Origin: an uncultured Collinsella sp.
Lineage (GTDB): Bacteria; Actinomycetota; Coriobacteriia; Coriobacteriales; Coriobacteriaceae
Length of the DNA stretch: 51,127 bases
Assembly (NCBI GenBank): GCA_900543505.1
Contig: UQSB01000009.1
Location: 1-51,127, forward strand
Reading direction: 5' to 3'
The notes under the pieces are model-generated. The model searched no databases. It worked only from the letters and a program-made list of their open reading frames with translations, and had not been told where the DNA came from. The translations under genes and the position numbers were made by a program. Of this stretch, positions 8,363-15,724 are shown piece by piece (the first letter of the stretch is position 1; the number at the start of each line of letters is the position of its first letter).

Positions 8363-8507
8363 TGGATTGGCGAGGCGTCTGATCGGGTGTCGCCAAGACA
8401 GCGTCGGCCTGCCCGGCTCCAACGTTTCAAGTACGTTAAACCCGTCAACGGTCGATTTTCACCCGCGAACGGTCTTTATACTAATTAGCAATATAAGCAA
8501 CGTATAA

Positions 8508-8528
8508 GACGTTATAATGACCATAACG
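8508..8528. promoter_or_regulatory. Operator-like palindrome and -10 box ahead of the PTS operon
   Basis: CGTTAT (8510-8515) and ATAACG (8523-8528) form an inverted repeat, and a perfect -10 TATAAT lies within it (8513-8518). ACGTTATA spans 8509-8516. Binding of a GntR dimer here would block transcription of the operon starting at 8545. Confidence 0.6.
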
Positions 8529-8544
8529 AAAAGGAGGAGGCAAG

Positions 8545-9468
8545 ATGAATCAGATCATTCTCGCATCTCATGGCGGCCTGGCCGCAGGCGCCAAAGACAC
8601 GCTCGAGATGGTTCTCGGCGACGTGTCGAACGTCCACGTCGTGTCGCTTGCTCGTGACGACAAGGAGCCCATCACCAATAAGGTTGAGGCTATGATCGCC
8701 ACGTTCAACGCGGACGACACCGTGTATGTGCTAACCGATATGCTCGGTAGCTCGGTCAACAACAACATGGTCGAGCTTTCCAAGAACGGCACGAAGTTCA
8801 CGGTTGTCAGCGGTTTCAACATCCCGCTGGCGCTCACGCTCGCTATGAGCCCCGCCCCCGTCAAGGGCGCCGAGCTCGCGGCCCTCATCAACGAGGCCCG
8901 CACCGGTCTGACCAACCCCAACGCACCGGTCGAGTTCGCCGCGGCTCCCGCCAAGAAGGCCAAGGCGTCCCGTCACAGCTCCGGTCCCGCCAAGATCGTC
9001 CTCGCACGTCTTGACTACCGTCTGCTGCACGGCCAGGTCGTCTTTACCTGGACCACCAAGGTCCAGGCCGAGCGCATCATCGTCGTCGACAACGCTGCCG
9101 CCAACGATGACATCAAGAAGGGCGCTCTTAAGCTGGCCAAGCCCCAGGGCGTGCGCCTGAACGTCTTCACCGTCGAGCGTGCCCTCGCCAAGATGGACAA
9201 GCTCAACACCCTCGGCGAGCGCGTCATGTTCGTCTTTGGCAACACGGCCGAGATGCTGCAGTTCTGCCAGGGCTACAAGCTCGACGCCATCAACCTGGGC
9301 GCCACCGCCAACCACGACGGTGCCGAGCAGGTCGGCGGCAAGGACAGCTCCGTCTTCCTCGACGCCACCCAGAAGGCCGACGTCAACCAGCTGCTCGACA
9401 TGGGCATCAAGCTCTACGTCCAGCAGACCCCTACGTATCAGAGCGTCGACATCGACGCCAAGCTGTAA
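8545..9468 (+). CDS. PTS mannose-family fused EIIA-EIIB (307 aa)
   Basis: This is the cytoplasmic phosphoryl-transfer component of a mannose/fructose/sorbose-type phosphotransferase system. The EIIA domain is residues 1 to about 130, with its phosphorylation site H9 in ILASHGGLAAG and the downstream LTDMLGSSVNN loop. A short Ala/Lys-rich linker (about 131-148) leads to the EIIB domain with H162 in LDYRLLHGQVVFTW. Phosphate would pass HPr to H9 to H162 to the sugar. GGAGGAGG lies just ahead of ATG 8545. It is the first gene of an operon with EIIC, EIID and a SIS protein, the order found in fructoselysine/glucoselysine-type loci. In the second PTS of this window EIIA and EIIB are separate proteins. 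Confidence 0.93.
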   Translation: MNQIILASHGGLAAGAKDTLEMVLGDVSNVHVVSLARDDKEPITNKVEAMIATFNADDTVYVLTDMLGSSVNNNMVELSKNGTKFTVVSGFNIPLALTLAMSPAPVKGAELAALINEARTGLTNPNAPVEFAAAPAKKAKASRHSSGPAKIVLARLDYRLLHGQVVFTWTTKVQAERIIVVDNAAANDDIKKGALKLAKPQGVRLNVFTVERALAKMDKLNTLGERVMFVFGNTAEMLQFCQGYKLDAINLGATANHDGAEQVGGKDSSVFLDATQKADVNQLLDMGIKLYVQQTPTYQSVDIDAKL

Positions 9469-9504
9469 TCAACCAGGCTTTTGCCTGACTGAAAGGAGAA
9501 GGGT

Positions 9505-10299
9505 ATGAATACGTTCATCAGTGCGGTGCTCGTCGGCCTCGTCGGCGTGTTCTGCATGTGGGACTCCCGCCTGCTCGGTCGTCTTAACTTCGAGCAGCCC
9601 CTCGTTGGCGCTACGCTCGTCGGTCTGCTGCTGGGCGATGTGCCCACCGGCCTTGCCGTCGGTGCCGCTGTCGAGCTCGTGTCCATGGGCCTGGTGCAGG
9701 TCGGCGCCGCCGTTCCGCCCGATATGGTCCTGGGCGGCATCGTGGCCGCTGCCTTTGCATGCCTGACCGATGCTTCCGCCGAGACCGCCATGACGATCGC
9801 CATCCCGGTCGCCGTCCTGGGTCAGCTCCTCGGCATCGTGTTCCGTTCCATCATCGCCGCCCTCACTCATGTGGCAGATAGCGCGATCGATAACGGAAAG
9901 TTCAAGACCGCCTACCGTATGCACATCTGCGCCGGCTCCGGTCTGTACGCCGTCATGTACTTCCTGCCGATCTTCCTCGCCGTCTTTGTTGGCACCGACC
10001 TGGTTCAGGCCATCGTCAACATGGTTCCCGAGTGGCTGTCCACCGGTCTTAACGTTTCGACCAAGATCATGACCGCCTACGGCTTGGCCCTGCTGCTCAC
10101 CATGATGATCAAGAAGGGTATGACTCCGTTCCTGTTCATCGGTTTCCTGCTCGCCGCTTACCTCAACCTGTCCGTCATCGCGGTCGCTCTGATCGGTGTG
10201 TGCCTGGCTGTCGTCTTCATGGGCTTCAAGTTCAACGGTTCCCATGCAGCCGCCGGTGTCGATTCCGACTACGATCCGCTCGAAGACGACGAAGACTAA
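9505..10299 (+). CDS. PTS mannose-family EIIC permease (264 aa)
   Basis: EIIC forms the membrane channel with EIID. The protein is strongly hydrophobic and carries the family features WDSRLLGRLNFEQPLVGATL, GLLLGDVPTGLAVGAAVELV and GAAVPPDMVLGG near the N-terminus. The C-terminus is a short acidic tail (YDPLEDDED), also seen as ADEEEDF in the EIIC at 30211. AAAGGAGAAGGG precedes ATG 9505, 36 bases after the EIIAB gene. It lies in the operon EIIAB-EIIC-EIID-SIS. Sugar specificity cannot be deduced. Confidence 0.93.
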   Translation: MNTFISAVLVGLVGVFCMWDSRLLGRLNFEQPLVGATLVGLLLGDVPTGLAVGAAVELVSMGLVQVGAAVPPDMVLGGIVAAAFACLTDASAETAMTIAIPVAVLGQLLGIVFRSIIAALTHVADSAIDNGKFKTAYRMHICAGSGLYAVMYFLPIFLAVFVGTDLVQAIVNMVPEWLSTGLNVSTKIMTAYGLALLLTMMIKKGMTPFLFIGFLLAAYLNLSVIAVALIGVCLAVVFMGFKFNGSHAAAGVDSDYDPLEDDED

Positions 10300-10312
10300 G
10301 GAGGAACACACT

Positions 10313-11146
10313 ATGGCAACCGCAACCAAGGACGTGTCCCTGAACAAGAAGGTCAGCCAGTTCTTCTGGCGCTCCTGGGCCATCCAGGCCTCTTGGAACT
10401 ACGAGCGTCAGATGAACATGGGCTTCCTCTACGGCATGGTTCCCACGCTCGATCGCCTCTATCCGGATGAGTCCGATCCCAAGCAGCTCGCTGCTAAGAA
10501 AGAGGCTTACCACCGTCACATGGCGTTCTACAACTGCACCCCGCAGACGAGCGCTTTCATCCTGGGCCTCTCCGCCTCCATGGAGGAGGAGTACGCCAAG
10601 GATCCCGAGAACTTCGACCCCGATTCGATCAACGCGGTCAAGACCTCCCTCATGGGTCCGCTTTCCGGCATCGGTGACTCCTTCTTCCAAGGCACCATCC
10701 GCGTTATCGCCTTTGGTCTGGGCGTTCAGCTGGCTCAGCAGGGCTCCATCATGGGCCCGATCCTGGCCATGCTCATCTCCATCGTCCCCTCCGTGCTGAT
10801 CACTTGGTTCGCAGCCAAGATGGGCTATCAGGGCGGCCACGAGTACCTGAGCAAGCTTCAGGGCGGCGACCTCATGGAGAAGCTCATGTATGTCTGCGGC
10901 ATCGTGGGTCTTATGTCCGTGGGCGGCATGATCGCCACGCTGATTGGCGCCACCACCCCGCTGCAGTTCGCTGAGGGCACCGTCGTTATCCAGGACATCC
11001 TGGACGGCATGATGCCCCAGATGATCTCCCTTGGCCTCACCGGCCTTATGTACTGGCTCATCAAGAAGAACGTCAACACCGGTTGGCTTCTCGTGATCGC
11101 CATCGTGGGCGGCATCGCCCTCTCCGCGGCCGGCATCCTGGCCTAG
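10313..11146 (+). CDS. PTS mannose-family EIID (277 aa)
   Basis: EIID pairs with EIIC to make the membrane transporter. Family features are FFWRSWAIQASWNYERQMN, GFLYGMVPTLDRLYP and GPLSGIGDSFFQGTIRVIA, followed by C-terminal hydrophobic helices. Start ATG 10313 has AAGGAGGA (10298-10305) overlapping the EIIC stop; an upstream in-frame ATG at 10196 lies inside EIIC and is rejected. The next gene begins 199 bases later, after two hairpins, so transcription of the SIS gene may be tuned. Confidence 0.93.
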   Translation: MATATKDVSLNKKVSQFFWRSWAIQASWNYERQMNMGFLYGMVPTLDRLYPDESDPKQLAAKKEAYHRHMAFYNCTPQTSAFILGLSASMEEEYAKDPENFDPDSINAVKTSLMGPLSGIGDSFFQGTIRVIAFGLGVQLAQQGSIMGPILAMLISIVPSVLITWFAAKMGYQGGHEYLSKLQGGDLMEKLMYVCGIVGLMSVGGMIATLIGATTPLQFAEGTVVIQDILDGMMPQMISLGLTGLMYWLIKKNVNTGWLLVIAIVGGIALSAAGILA

Positions 11147-11180
11147 TCGCGACTAAGCGTCTAACCGCTTTCCCCCGGGG

Positions 11181-11248
11181 GCCTGCCTGGCATCCCATAC
11201 CCCAGGCAGGCTTCCATCCCCAAATGTGTCAAAGGGACAGTCCCTTTG
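11181..11248. other. Two hairpins in the EIID-SIS gap
   Basis: The first hairpin is GCCTGCCTGG (11181-11190) / CCAGGCAGGC (11202-11211), with no T-run after it. The second is a 19-base palindrome centred on one A, CAAAGGGAC (11230-11238) / GTCCCTTTG (11240-11248). The second resembles the GGGACA repeat family seen elsewhere in the window. Together they may protect the mRNA or cause partial termination. Confidence 0.6.
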
Positions 11249-11345
11249 TCGCATCCTCAACGGGCCGGCGACTCGGTCCAAATTACGGTAACCCTGCGTG
11301 CGTCCGGCAATGTGGCGCCGCAAAAAATCGAAAGGAATGTGTCAG

Positions 11346-12329
11346 ATGTACGAGATCGACCTTAACCTCCCTAAGCAGATCGTCGCTGACGTCCTGTCCA
11401 ACCACGAGATCCACAGCGTCGCCTTCGTCGGCTGCGGCGCTTCCATGTCCGACCTTTACCCCGCCAAGTACTTCCTGGCCAACAACACGGACAAGCTGAA
11501 CGTTCAGATCTTCACCGCTAACGAGTTCAACTACGACACGCCTTCCTGGGTCAACGAGCACACCTTCGTGATCACCTGCTCCCTGGGTGGCTCCACGCCC
11601 GAGACTGTCGAGGCCAACAAGACCGCCAAGAAGCACAACTGCCCGGTCGTCTCCCTCACCAACAAGGCTGGCTCCGCTCTGACCGTCGACGCCGACCACG
11701 TCATCGTTCACGGCTTCCATGCCAACTTCGCTGCCAAGTGCGAGAAGCCCGGCTACGCCATCGCTCTTGCTCTCGAGATTCTTCAGCAGACCGAGGGCTA
11801 TGACCACTACGAGGACATGATCACCGGCCTCACCAACGTCTTTGAGCTCTGCGAGAACGCTGCTCAGTCCTGCAAGAAGCTCGCCAAGAAGTTCGCCGAG
11901 GACTTCAAGGACGACAAGATGATCTACTTCATGGCTTCCGGTGCCTCCGAGAAGATGGCTTATTCTCATGCCGCCTTCCTGTTCACCGAGATGCAGTGGA
12001 TCGACGCCGCCGCCTACAACACCGGCGAGTACTTCCACGGCCCGTTCGAGGTTTCCACCGAGGGTAAGCCCTACGTCTTCTTCATGTCCGATGGTGCCAC
12101 CCGTCCGATGGACGCCCGCGCCCTCACCTTCCTTAAGCGCATGGGCGCCAAGGTCGCTCTGATCGACTCCAAGGACTACGGTCTGGCCGACGCCGTGCCC
12201 GCGAGCGTCGTCACCTACTTCAACCCGCTGCTGCACCTCGCCGTTATGCGCGAGTACGGCAACCAGATCGCCGAGGCCCGTCAGCACCCGCTGACCATGC
12301 GTCGCTACATGTGGAAGCTTTCCTACTAA
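11346..12329 (+). CDS. SIS-domain deglycase/isomerase in the PTS operon, FrlB/GfrF-like (327 aa)
   Basis: This double-SIS protein should act on the 6-phosphorylated product of the adjacent PTS. The first SIS half shows FVGCGASMSDLYPAKYF and ITCSLGGSTPETVEANK (the S-x-G-x-T phosphosugar loop); the second half shows YFMASGASEKMAYS and NTGEYFHGPFE, and the C-terminus is MRRYMWKLSY. GAAAGGAATG precedes; I chose ATG 11346 (MYEIDLNLP). ATG 11337 is possible but too close to the binding site, and the in-frame start at 11298 lacks one. The combination of mannose-family PTS, SIS protein and GntR regulators resembles glucoselysine and fructoselysine operons of enteric bacteria. The substrate remains inference. 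Confidence 0.85.
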   Translation: MYEIDLNLPKQIVADVLSNHEIHSVAFVGCGASMSDLYPAKYFLANNTDKLNVQIFTANEFNYDTPSWVNEHTFVITCSLGGSTPETVEANKTAKKHNCPVVSLTNKAGSALTVDADHVIVHGFHANFAAKCEKPGYAIALALEILQQTEGYDHYEDMITGLTNVFELCENAAQSCKKLAKKFAEDFKDDKMIYFMASGASEKMAYSHAAFLFTEMQWIDAAAYNTGEYFHGPFEVSTEGKPYVFFMSDGATRPMDARALTFLKRMGAKVALIDSKDYGLADAVPASVVTYFNPLLHLAVMREYGNQIAEARQHPLTMRRYMWKLSY

Positions 12330-12363
12330 TCACAAGTAAGTAGACCTTACAGGTTGATTGAGA

Positions 12364-12394
12364 GGGGATGGGGTTTGCGCCCCGTCCCCCTTTT
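12364..12394 (+). terminator. Terminator of the first PTS operon
   Basis: GGGGATGGGG (12364-12373) pairs with CCCCGTCCCC (12380-12389), with one T-G wobble, and is followed by CTTTTG. It separates the PTS/SIS operon from the HAD gene. Confidence 0.8.
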
Positions 12395-12430
12395 GCTCTG
12401 GGGAGGGCGCGCCCGTCGCGCCGCAAAACC

Positions 12431-12474
12431 CCAGATAAAACCTACCAAAATAATCCTGTCCCTTTTTGGCAGGT
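12431..12474. repeat. REP-like GGGACAGG repeat, inverted copy
   Basis: The reverse complement is nearly identical to 22481-22528: CCTACC or CCTGCC, AAAAAGGGACAGG, an AT-rich step and TTTTGG. It is imperfectly palindromic. It directly precedes the ribosome-binding site of the HAD gene. Confidence 0.7.
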
Positions 12475-12488
12475 GGGAGGAGATGCGT

Positions 12489-13118
12489 ATGATCAAGGCA
12501 GTGCTGTTTGATATGGACGGCGTGCTGGTCGATACCGAGTGGTTCTATAACCGTCGCCGCGTGGCGTTTATGGAGGAGAAGGGGTTCCACTTTGACGAGA
12601 TCCCCGATCTTTCGGGGTCTAACGAGCCTGCCATTTGGGAGGCGCTGGTGCCCGACGATATTGAGCTGCGCGAGCGTCTGCGCGTGGAGTACAAGCAGGT
12701 CTACAGCCCGGACCACCCCGTTCCGTATGCCGAGCTGCTCAACGAGCAGACGGAGCCGGTGATGCGCGAGCTGCACGAGCGCGGCGTGAAGTGTGCCATC
12801 GCGAGCTCGTCGTATCGTGAGTTGATTGACGAGCTGGTGGAGATTGCGGGTATCGCCGATGTGCTGGATTACACCATCAGCGGTCACGAGTGCAGTGCGT
12901 TTAAGCCCGACCCCGAGATCTACCTGCGTGCCATGGAGGCGCTGGGTATGGAGCCTGCCGAGTGCCTGGTTATCGAGGACTCGCCTTTGGGTATCGAGGC
13001 CGGCAAGCGCTCCGGCGCCCGCGTCCTGGCACTGCGTCCGCACGAGGGCGTCAACCTGGATCAGTCCGCCGCTGATGCCATTATCGATAGCCTCGCCGAC
13101 ATTCTGACCGCTTTATAG
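12489..13118 (+). CDS. HAD-superfamily hydrolase, beta-phosphoglucomutase-like (209 aa)
   Basis: This is a cytoplasmic phosphatase or phosphomutase. Motif I is VLFDMDGVLVD with nucleophile D8 and general acid D10; motif II is the IASSSYRE region; the conserved lysine lies in FKPDPEIYL; and motif IV is VIEDSPLGIEAGKRSG. The helical cap between about 15 and 85 is of the C1 type. I chose ATG 12489, since GGGAGGAG ends at 12482; ATG 12483 would leave no spacing. It follows the PTS operon but is separated by a terminator and a REP-like repeat, so it may be transcribed apart. A role in dephosphorylating a by-product of the neighbouring pathway is possible but not shown. Confidence 0.85.
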   Translation: MIKAVLFDMDGVLVDTEWFYNRRRVAFMEEKGFHFDEIPDLSGSNEPAIWEALVPDDIELRERLRVEYKQVYSPDHPVPYAELLNEQTEPVMRELHERGVKCAIASSSYRELIDELVEIAGIADVLDYTISGHECSAFKPDPEIYLRAMEALGMEPAECLVIEDSPLGIEAGKRSGARVLALRPHEGVNLDQSAADAIIDSLADILTAL

Positions 13119-13214
13119 CGTCAATTCGCTACGAGAAGTACCGATTCACGCGTCTTTTGCGGCAGATCGGCTCATTTTGGCTTCGATTTGATCCGTTTGG
13201 CTCCGACTCAGACT

Positions 13215-13333
13215 AAGTGAGTAGACTTTTCGGCTCAGGCAGAGCACAAAGCGAATCTGCCTTAGTAAAACTGCAGGTCACAGAAGTGGCTGTTTTGGGT
13301 GTGCTCGACAGGTCGCGAAAAGTCTACTCACTT
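13215..13333. repeat. 119-bp palindromic element with 18-bp terminal inverted repeats
   Basis: AAGTGAGTAGACTTTTCG (13215-13232) is perfectly complementary to CGAAAAGTCTACTCACTT (13316-13333). An inner pair GAGCACA (13242-13248) / TGTGCTC (13300-13306) continues the symmetry. No coding potential is visible inside. A similar short sequence, AAGTAAGTAGAC, occurs near 12335. The rest of the 353-base gap (13119-13471) holds a promoter near 13420. Confidence 0.75.
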
Positions 13334-13417
13334 GGAATTTGGGCTCTTTGGTTGGGGAGATGCTGGCTCGTTTTGGTTGTCGAGAGCGGGTGAATTGAAG
13401 CGCCCTTTCGCGCTCCA

Positions 13418-13426
13418 TGCTACAAT
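13418..13426 (+). promoter_or_regulatory. Extended -10 promoter ahead of the YitT gene
   Basis: TGCTACAAT gives an extended -10 (TGn plus TACAAT, 13421-13426). TTGAAG at 13395-13400 is 20 bases upstream, too far for an ideal -35. The start codon is 45 bases downstream. Confidence 0.5.
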
Positions 13427-13471
13427 CGCCGACATGCCCCACAACTACATCTGCCTTCGAAAGGAGCCTAC

Positions 13472-14479
13472 GTGGCGAACGCCATCGATCAGCTCACGGA
13501 CCGCGTGCTCGTGCTCGGCCGCCTTACCATTGTCCGCCGCGCCATCACTGCTGTGGCGGTCACAATTTCCGCCGTTCTCCAGACATTCCTGATCCAGGCG
13601 TTCATTCGCCCCGCCGACCTGCTTCCGAGCGGTCTCACCGGCGTCGCGGTCCTGCTCGATCGCGTTACCTCGCTCGGCGGCGTTCATATCGACATCTCGC
13701 TCGGCATGCTCGCGCTCAACATCCCCGTGGCGCTTCTGTGCTGGAGCGGCATCAGCAGGCGCTTCGTCATCTTCTCGATGATGCAGGTCGTGCTTTCGTC
13801 GCTGTTTCTCAATATCTTTCACTTCGCCCCGTTTTTGGGCGACAAGATCATGCTCATCATTTTTGGCGGCGTGGTCTCGGGCCTGGGCGCTGCCATCGCG
13901 CTTAAGTCCGGCGCATCCACCGGCGGTACCGACTTTATCGCGTTGTGGGTCTCCAACCACACGGGCAAGACCATCTGGGGCGTCATCTTTGGTTTTAACT
14001 GCTTTATCCTGGCGATCTTTGGCTTTATGTTTGGCTGGGACAACGCGGCGTACTCCATCGTGTTCCAGTTTATTTCGACCAAGACCATCGACAGCTTCTA
14101 CCGCCGCTATGACCGCGTAACGCTGCAGATCACGACGCGCAAGGCCGACGAGGTCATGAACGCCTATATCGACCATTTTCAGCACGGCATCAGCTGCGCC
14201 GAGGTCGTTGGCGGATACAGCCGCGAAAAGATGTACCTGCTGCACGCCGTTGTCTCGACCTACGAGAGCCAGGACATCATCAAGTTGGTGTGCGACATTG
14301 ATCCCGGCGCCGTGATCAATGTGTTCCACACGCTTAGCTTTGTGGGCGGCTGGTGGGGCGGTCATGTCGACGAGCCTATGCCTACGGCCGTACCCGATCC
14401 CGACAAGCCCGCGCGCATGGCCAGCAGGCAGGCCCGTCTGCACGATCAGGAAAGCTTGCAGCAGGACGACGGCAAGTAA
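13472..14479 (+). CDS. YitT-family membrane protein with DUF2179 domain (335 aa)
   Basis: This is a multi-pass membrane protein of unknown function. The N-terminal part has five or six hydrophobic segments (from about VRRAITAVAVTISAVLQTF on) and family hallmarks such as LPSGLTGVAVLL and a later GASTGGTDFIALWVS. The C-terminal soluble domain (about 215-295) matches the DUF2179 layout, with VTLQITTRKADEVMNAYI, HGISCAEVVGGYS and DIDPGAVINVFHT. GTG 13472 is the start, with AAAGGAGC six bases away. It stands alone. A transport role is often suggested for this family but not established. Confidence 0.85.
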   Translation: MANAIDQLTDRVLVLGRLTIVRRAITAVAVTISAVLQTFLIQAFIRPADLLPSGLTGVAVLLDRVTSLGGVHIDISLGMLALNIPVALLCWSGISRRFVIFSMMQVVLSSLFLNIFHFAPFLGDKIMLIIFGGVVSGLGAAIALKSGASTGGTDFIALWVSNHTGKTIWGVIFGFNCFILAIFGFMFGWDNAAYSIVFQFISTKTIDSFYRRYDRVTLQITTRKADEVMNAYIDHFQHGISCAEVVGGYSREKMYLLHAVVSTYESQDIIKLVCDIDPGAVINVFHTLSFVGGWWGGHVDEPMPTAVPDPDKPARMASRQARLHDQESLQQDDGK

Positions 14480-14533
14480 AGATTTGCTGTATGCGGTGTA
14501 TCGTTTTATCAAACTAAGGTAACATATGAAAAG

Positions 14534-14546
14534 ACGTTATATACGT
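14534..14546. promoter_or_regulatory. ACGTTATATACGT operator ahead of the GntR gene
   Basis: A near-palindrome ACGT-TATAT-ACGT lies 38 bases ahead of the start at 14584. It contains ACGTTATA, the 8-mer also found at 7233, 8509 and 29042. This fits autoregulation by the GntR protein encoded next. Confidence 0.55.
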
Positions 14547-14583
14547 ATTAGTTATTTCGATATTTTGATAAGAGTGATCAGAT

Positions 14584-15303
14584 ATGCCAGCGCCCAAAAA
14601 TGCACCGCTTTACCAGCAGATTTACGACGAGATCAAGGAAGCGATCGAGAAAGGTGTTTATGCACCTAAGGAGCGCATCCCGTCCGAGCTTGAGCTTGCC
14701 GAGCAGTATGAGGTGAGCCGCATTACGGTGCGTCGCGCCGTCGAGGAGCTGTGCTCCGATGGCTACCTGGTTAAGCAGCAGGGCCGCGGCACCTTTGTCT
14801 CCACGCCGCACATCAATCGCCAGTTCCATGCTTCGACGCTGCAGACGTTTACTGCGTTGTGTGCCGACAATGGCATGAAGGCCGGCGCGCACGTGGCCGA
14901 TCGCCAGATTGTGCCGGCGCGCCAAAACGAGATGGAATTCTTTGGTCTGCAGAAGGATGCGCTGCTGCTGCATATTAAGCGCGTGCGCACGGCCGACGGC
15001 GAGCCCATCTTTGAGGAAAACATCTTTGTGCCGTTTGATGCATACCGCGAGCTGTTGACGGCCGATCTTGAGGACAAGTCGATTTTTGCCGAGGTCGAGC
15101 GTGTTGGCGGAACACCGATCGTCTCGGTTGGCTACCGTACGGTCGAGGCCGTTCGTGCCAACGCCGAGCAGGCCACCGAGCTGGGCATTGCCCCGCACGA
15201 TCCGCTGCTCAACCTGCGTGCCGGCTTTATCGGCCCCAATGGCGAGCCGGTCCTGATGGGTAAGCAGTACTACGTGGGTAGCCGTTACGTCATGGTGATG
15301 TAG
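14584..15303 (+). CDS. GntR-family regulator with UTRA domain (239 aa)
   Basis: This is a HutC-type transcription factor. The winged helix has PLYQQIYDEIKEAIEKGVY, PSELELAEQYEVSRITVRRA and QQGRGTFV; the UTRA domain follows from about 90, with RVRTADGEPIFEENIFVPF and a C-terminus PVLMGKQYYVGSRYVMVM. ATG 14584 is preceded by an AT-rich stretch holding the operator-like site at 14534. It resembles the regulator at 17710 closely. No catabolic gene follows it; by shared upstream motif it is the best candidate to control the DMT gene, the PTS operon at 8545 and the SIS gene at 29095. That assignment is inference. Confidence 0.92.
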   Translation: MPAPKNAPLYQQIYDEIKEAIEKGVYAPKERIPSELELAEQYEVSRITVRRAVEELCSDGYLVKQQGRGTFVSTPHINRQFHASTLQTFTALCADNGMKAGAHVADRQIVPARQNEMEFFGLQKDALLLHIKRVRTADGEPIFEENIFVPFDAYRELLTADLEDKSIFAEVERVGGTPIVSVGYRTVEAVRANAEQATELGIAPHDPLLNLRAGFIGPNGEPVLMGKQYYVGSRYVMVM

Positions 15304-15309
15304 CTCTAG

Positions 15310-15444
15310 TTGCGCGGTTTTGCCAAACCGCGCAACGGCTCGACGCTGCGCCCTTGGTTCCGTCGTTCTAACGAACGACGGACCGGTCGACGCTGCGCCT
15401 TTGGTTACGCGGTTTTACCAAACCGCGTAACGGCTCGACGCTGC
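15310..15444. repeat. Three tandem hairpin + CGACGCTGC units
   Basis: Each unit is a perfect stem followed by CGACGCTGC. Stems are TTGCGCGGTTT (15310-15320) / AAACCGCGCAA (15325-15335); CCGTCGTTC (15360-15368) / GAACGACGG (15373-15381); and GTTACGCGGTTT (15404-15415) / AAACCGCGTAAC (15420-15431). The nonamers are at 15341, 15388 and 15436. The first and third stems are related in sequence, and the hairpin at 6986 has a similar loop. Confidence 0.8.
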
Positions 15445-15446
15445 AA

Positions 15447-15576
15447 GCCCGCCAGAGCGGCAATCTGCCTTTCAACTTCGGCGGCATGATCAGAAGATCA
15501 ATGCCGCCTTGTTTCAAGGCACCTTGCTCGCTCTGACGGGCTTTCGCTGTCTGCGCCAAAACATCGGCGTTGCCGT
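15447..15576. repeat. CGACGCTGC hairpin element, copy 3 body
   Basis: This copy is nearly the same sequence as 7029-7158. Outer arms are CCCGCCAGAGCG (15448-15459) / CGCTCTGACGGG (15529-15540). In the central hairpin the GACC/GGTC pair of copy 2 is replaced by GATC/GATC, so pairing is kept by changes on both sides. It lies in the same orientation as copy 2, and the two bracket the region 7.2-15.3 kb. Confidence 0.8.
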
Positions 15577-15636
15577 GGTAGTCATTGGGGACGTTCTTAA
15601 ACGACTGGTCATTCAAGAACGTCCCCAATGACTACC
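15577..15636. repeat. Perfect 22-bp inverted repeat, GGGGACGTTCTT type
   Basis: The arms 15577-15598 and 15615-15636 are perfectly complementary (core TCATTGGGGACGTTCTT) with a 16-base loop. No T-run follows on either strand, so it is not a typical terminator. It abuts the previous element. Confidence 0.8.
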
Positions 15637-15687
15637 CGCAGAATGAGCGTGGCCGGCAACCGTGGGGCACCGGTCCGCATGGCGGCG

Positions 15688-15693
15688 TATAAT
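15688..15693 (+). promoter_or_regulatory. -10 box of recQ
   Basis: A perfect TATAAT lies 31 bases ahead of the recQ start. No convincing -35 is visible at the usual distance. Confidence 0.5.
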
Positions 15694-15724
15694 CGGCGGC
15701 AGATGATTCTGACGTTAGGAAACC

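Noticed and set aside
8367..8396. Hairpin TTGGCGA/TCGCCAA after the DMT gene as a terminator
   Set aside because: Only 7 bp and no T-run; too weak to call.
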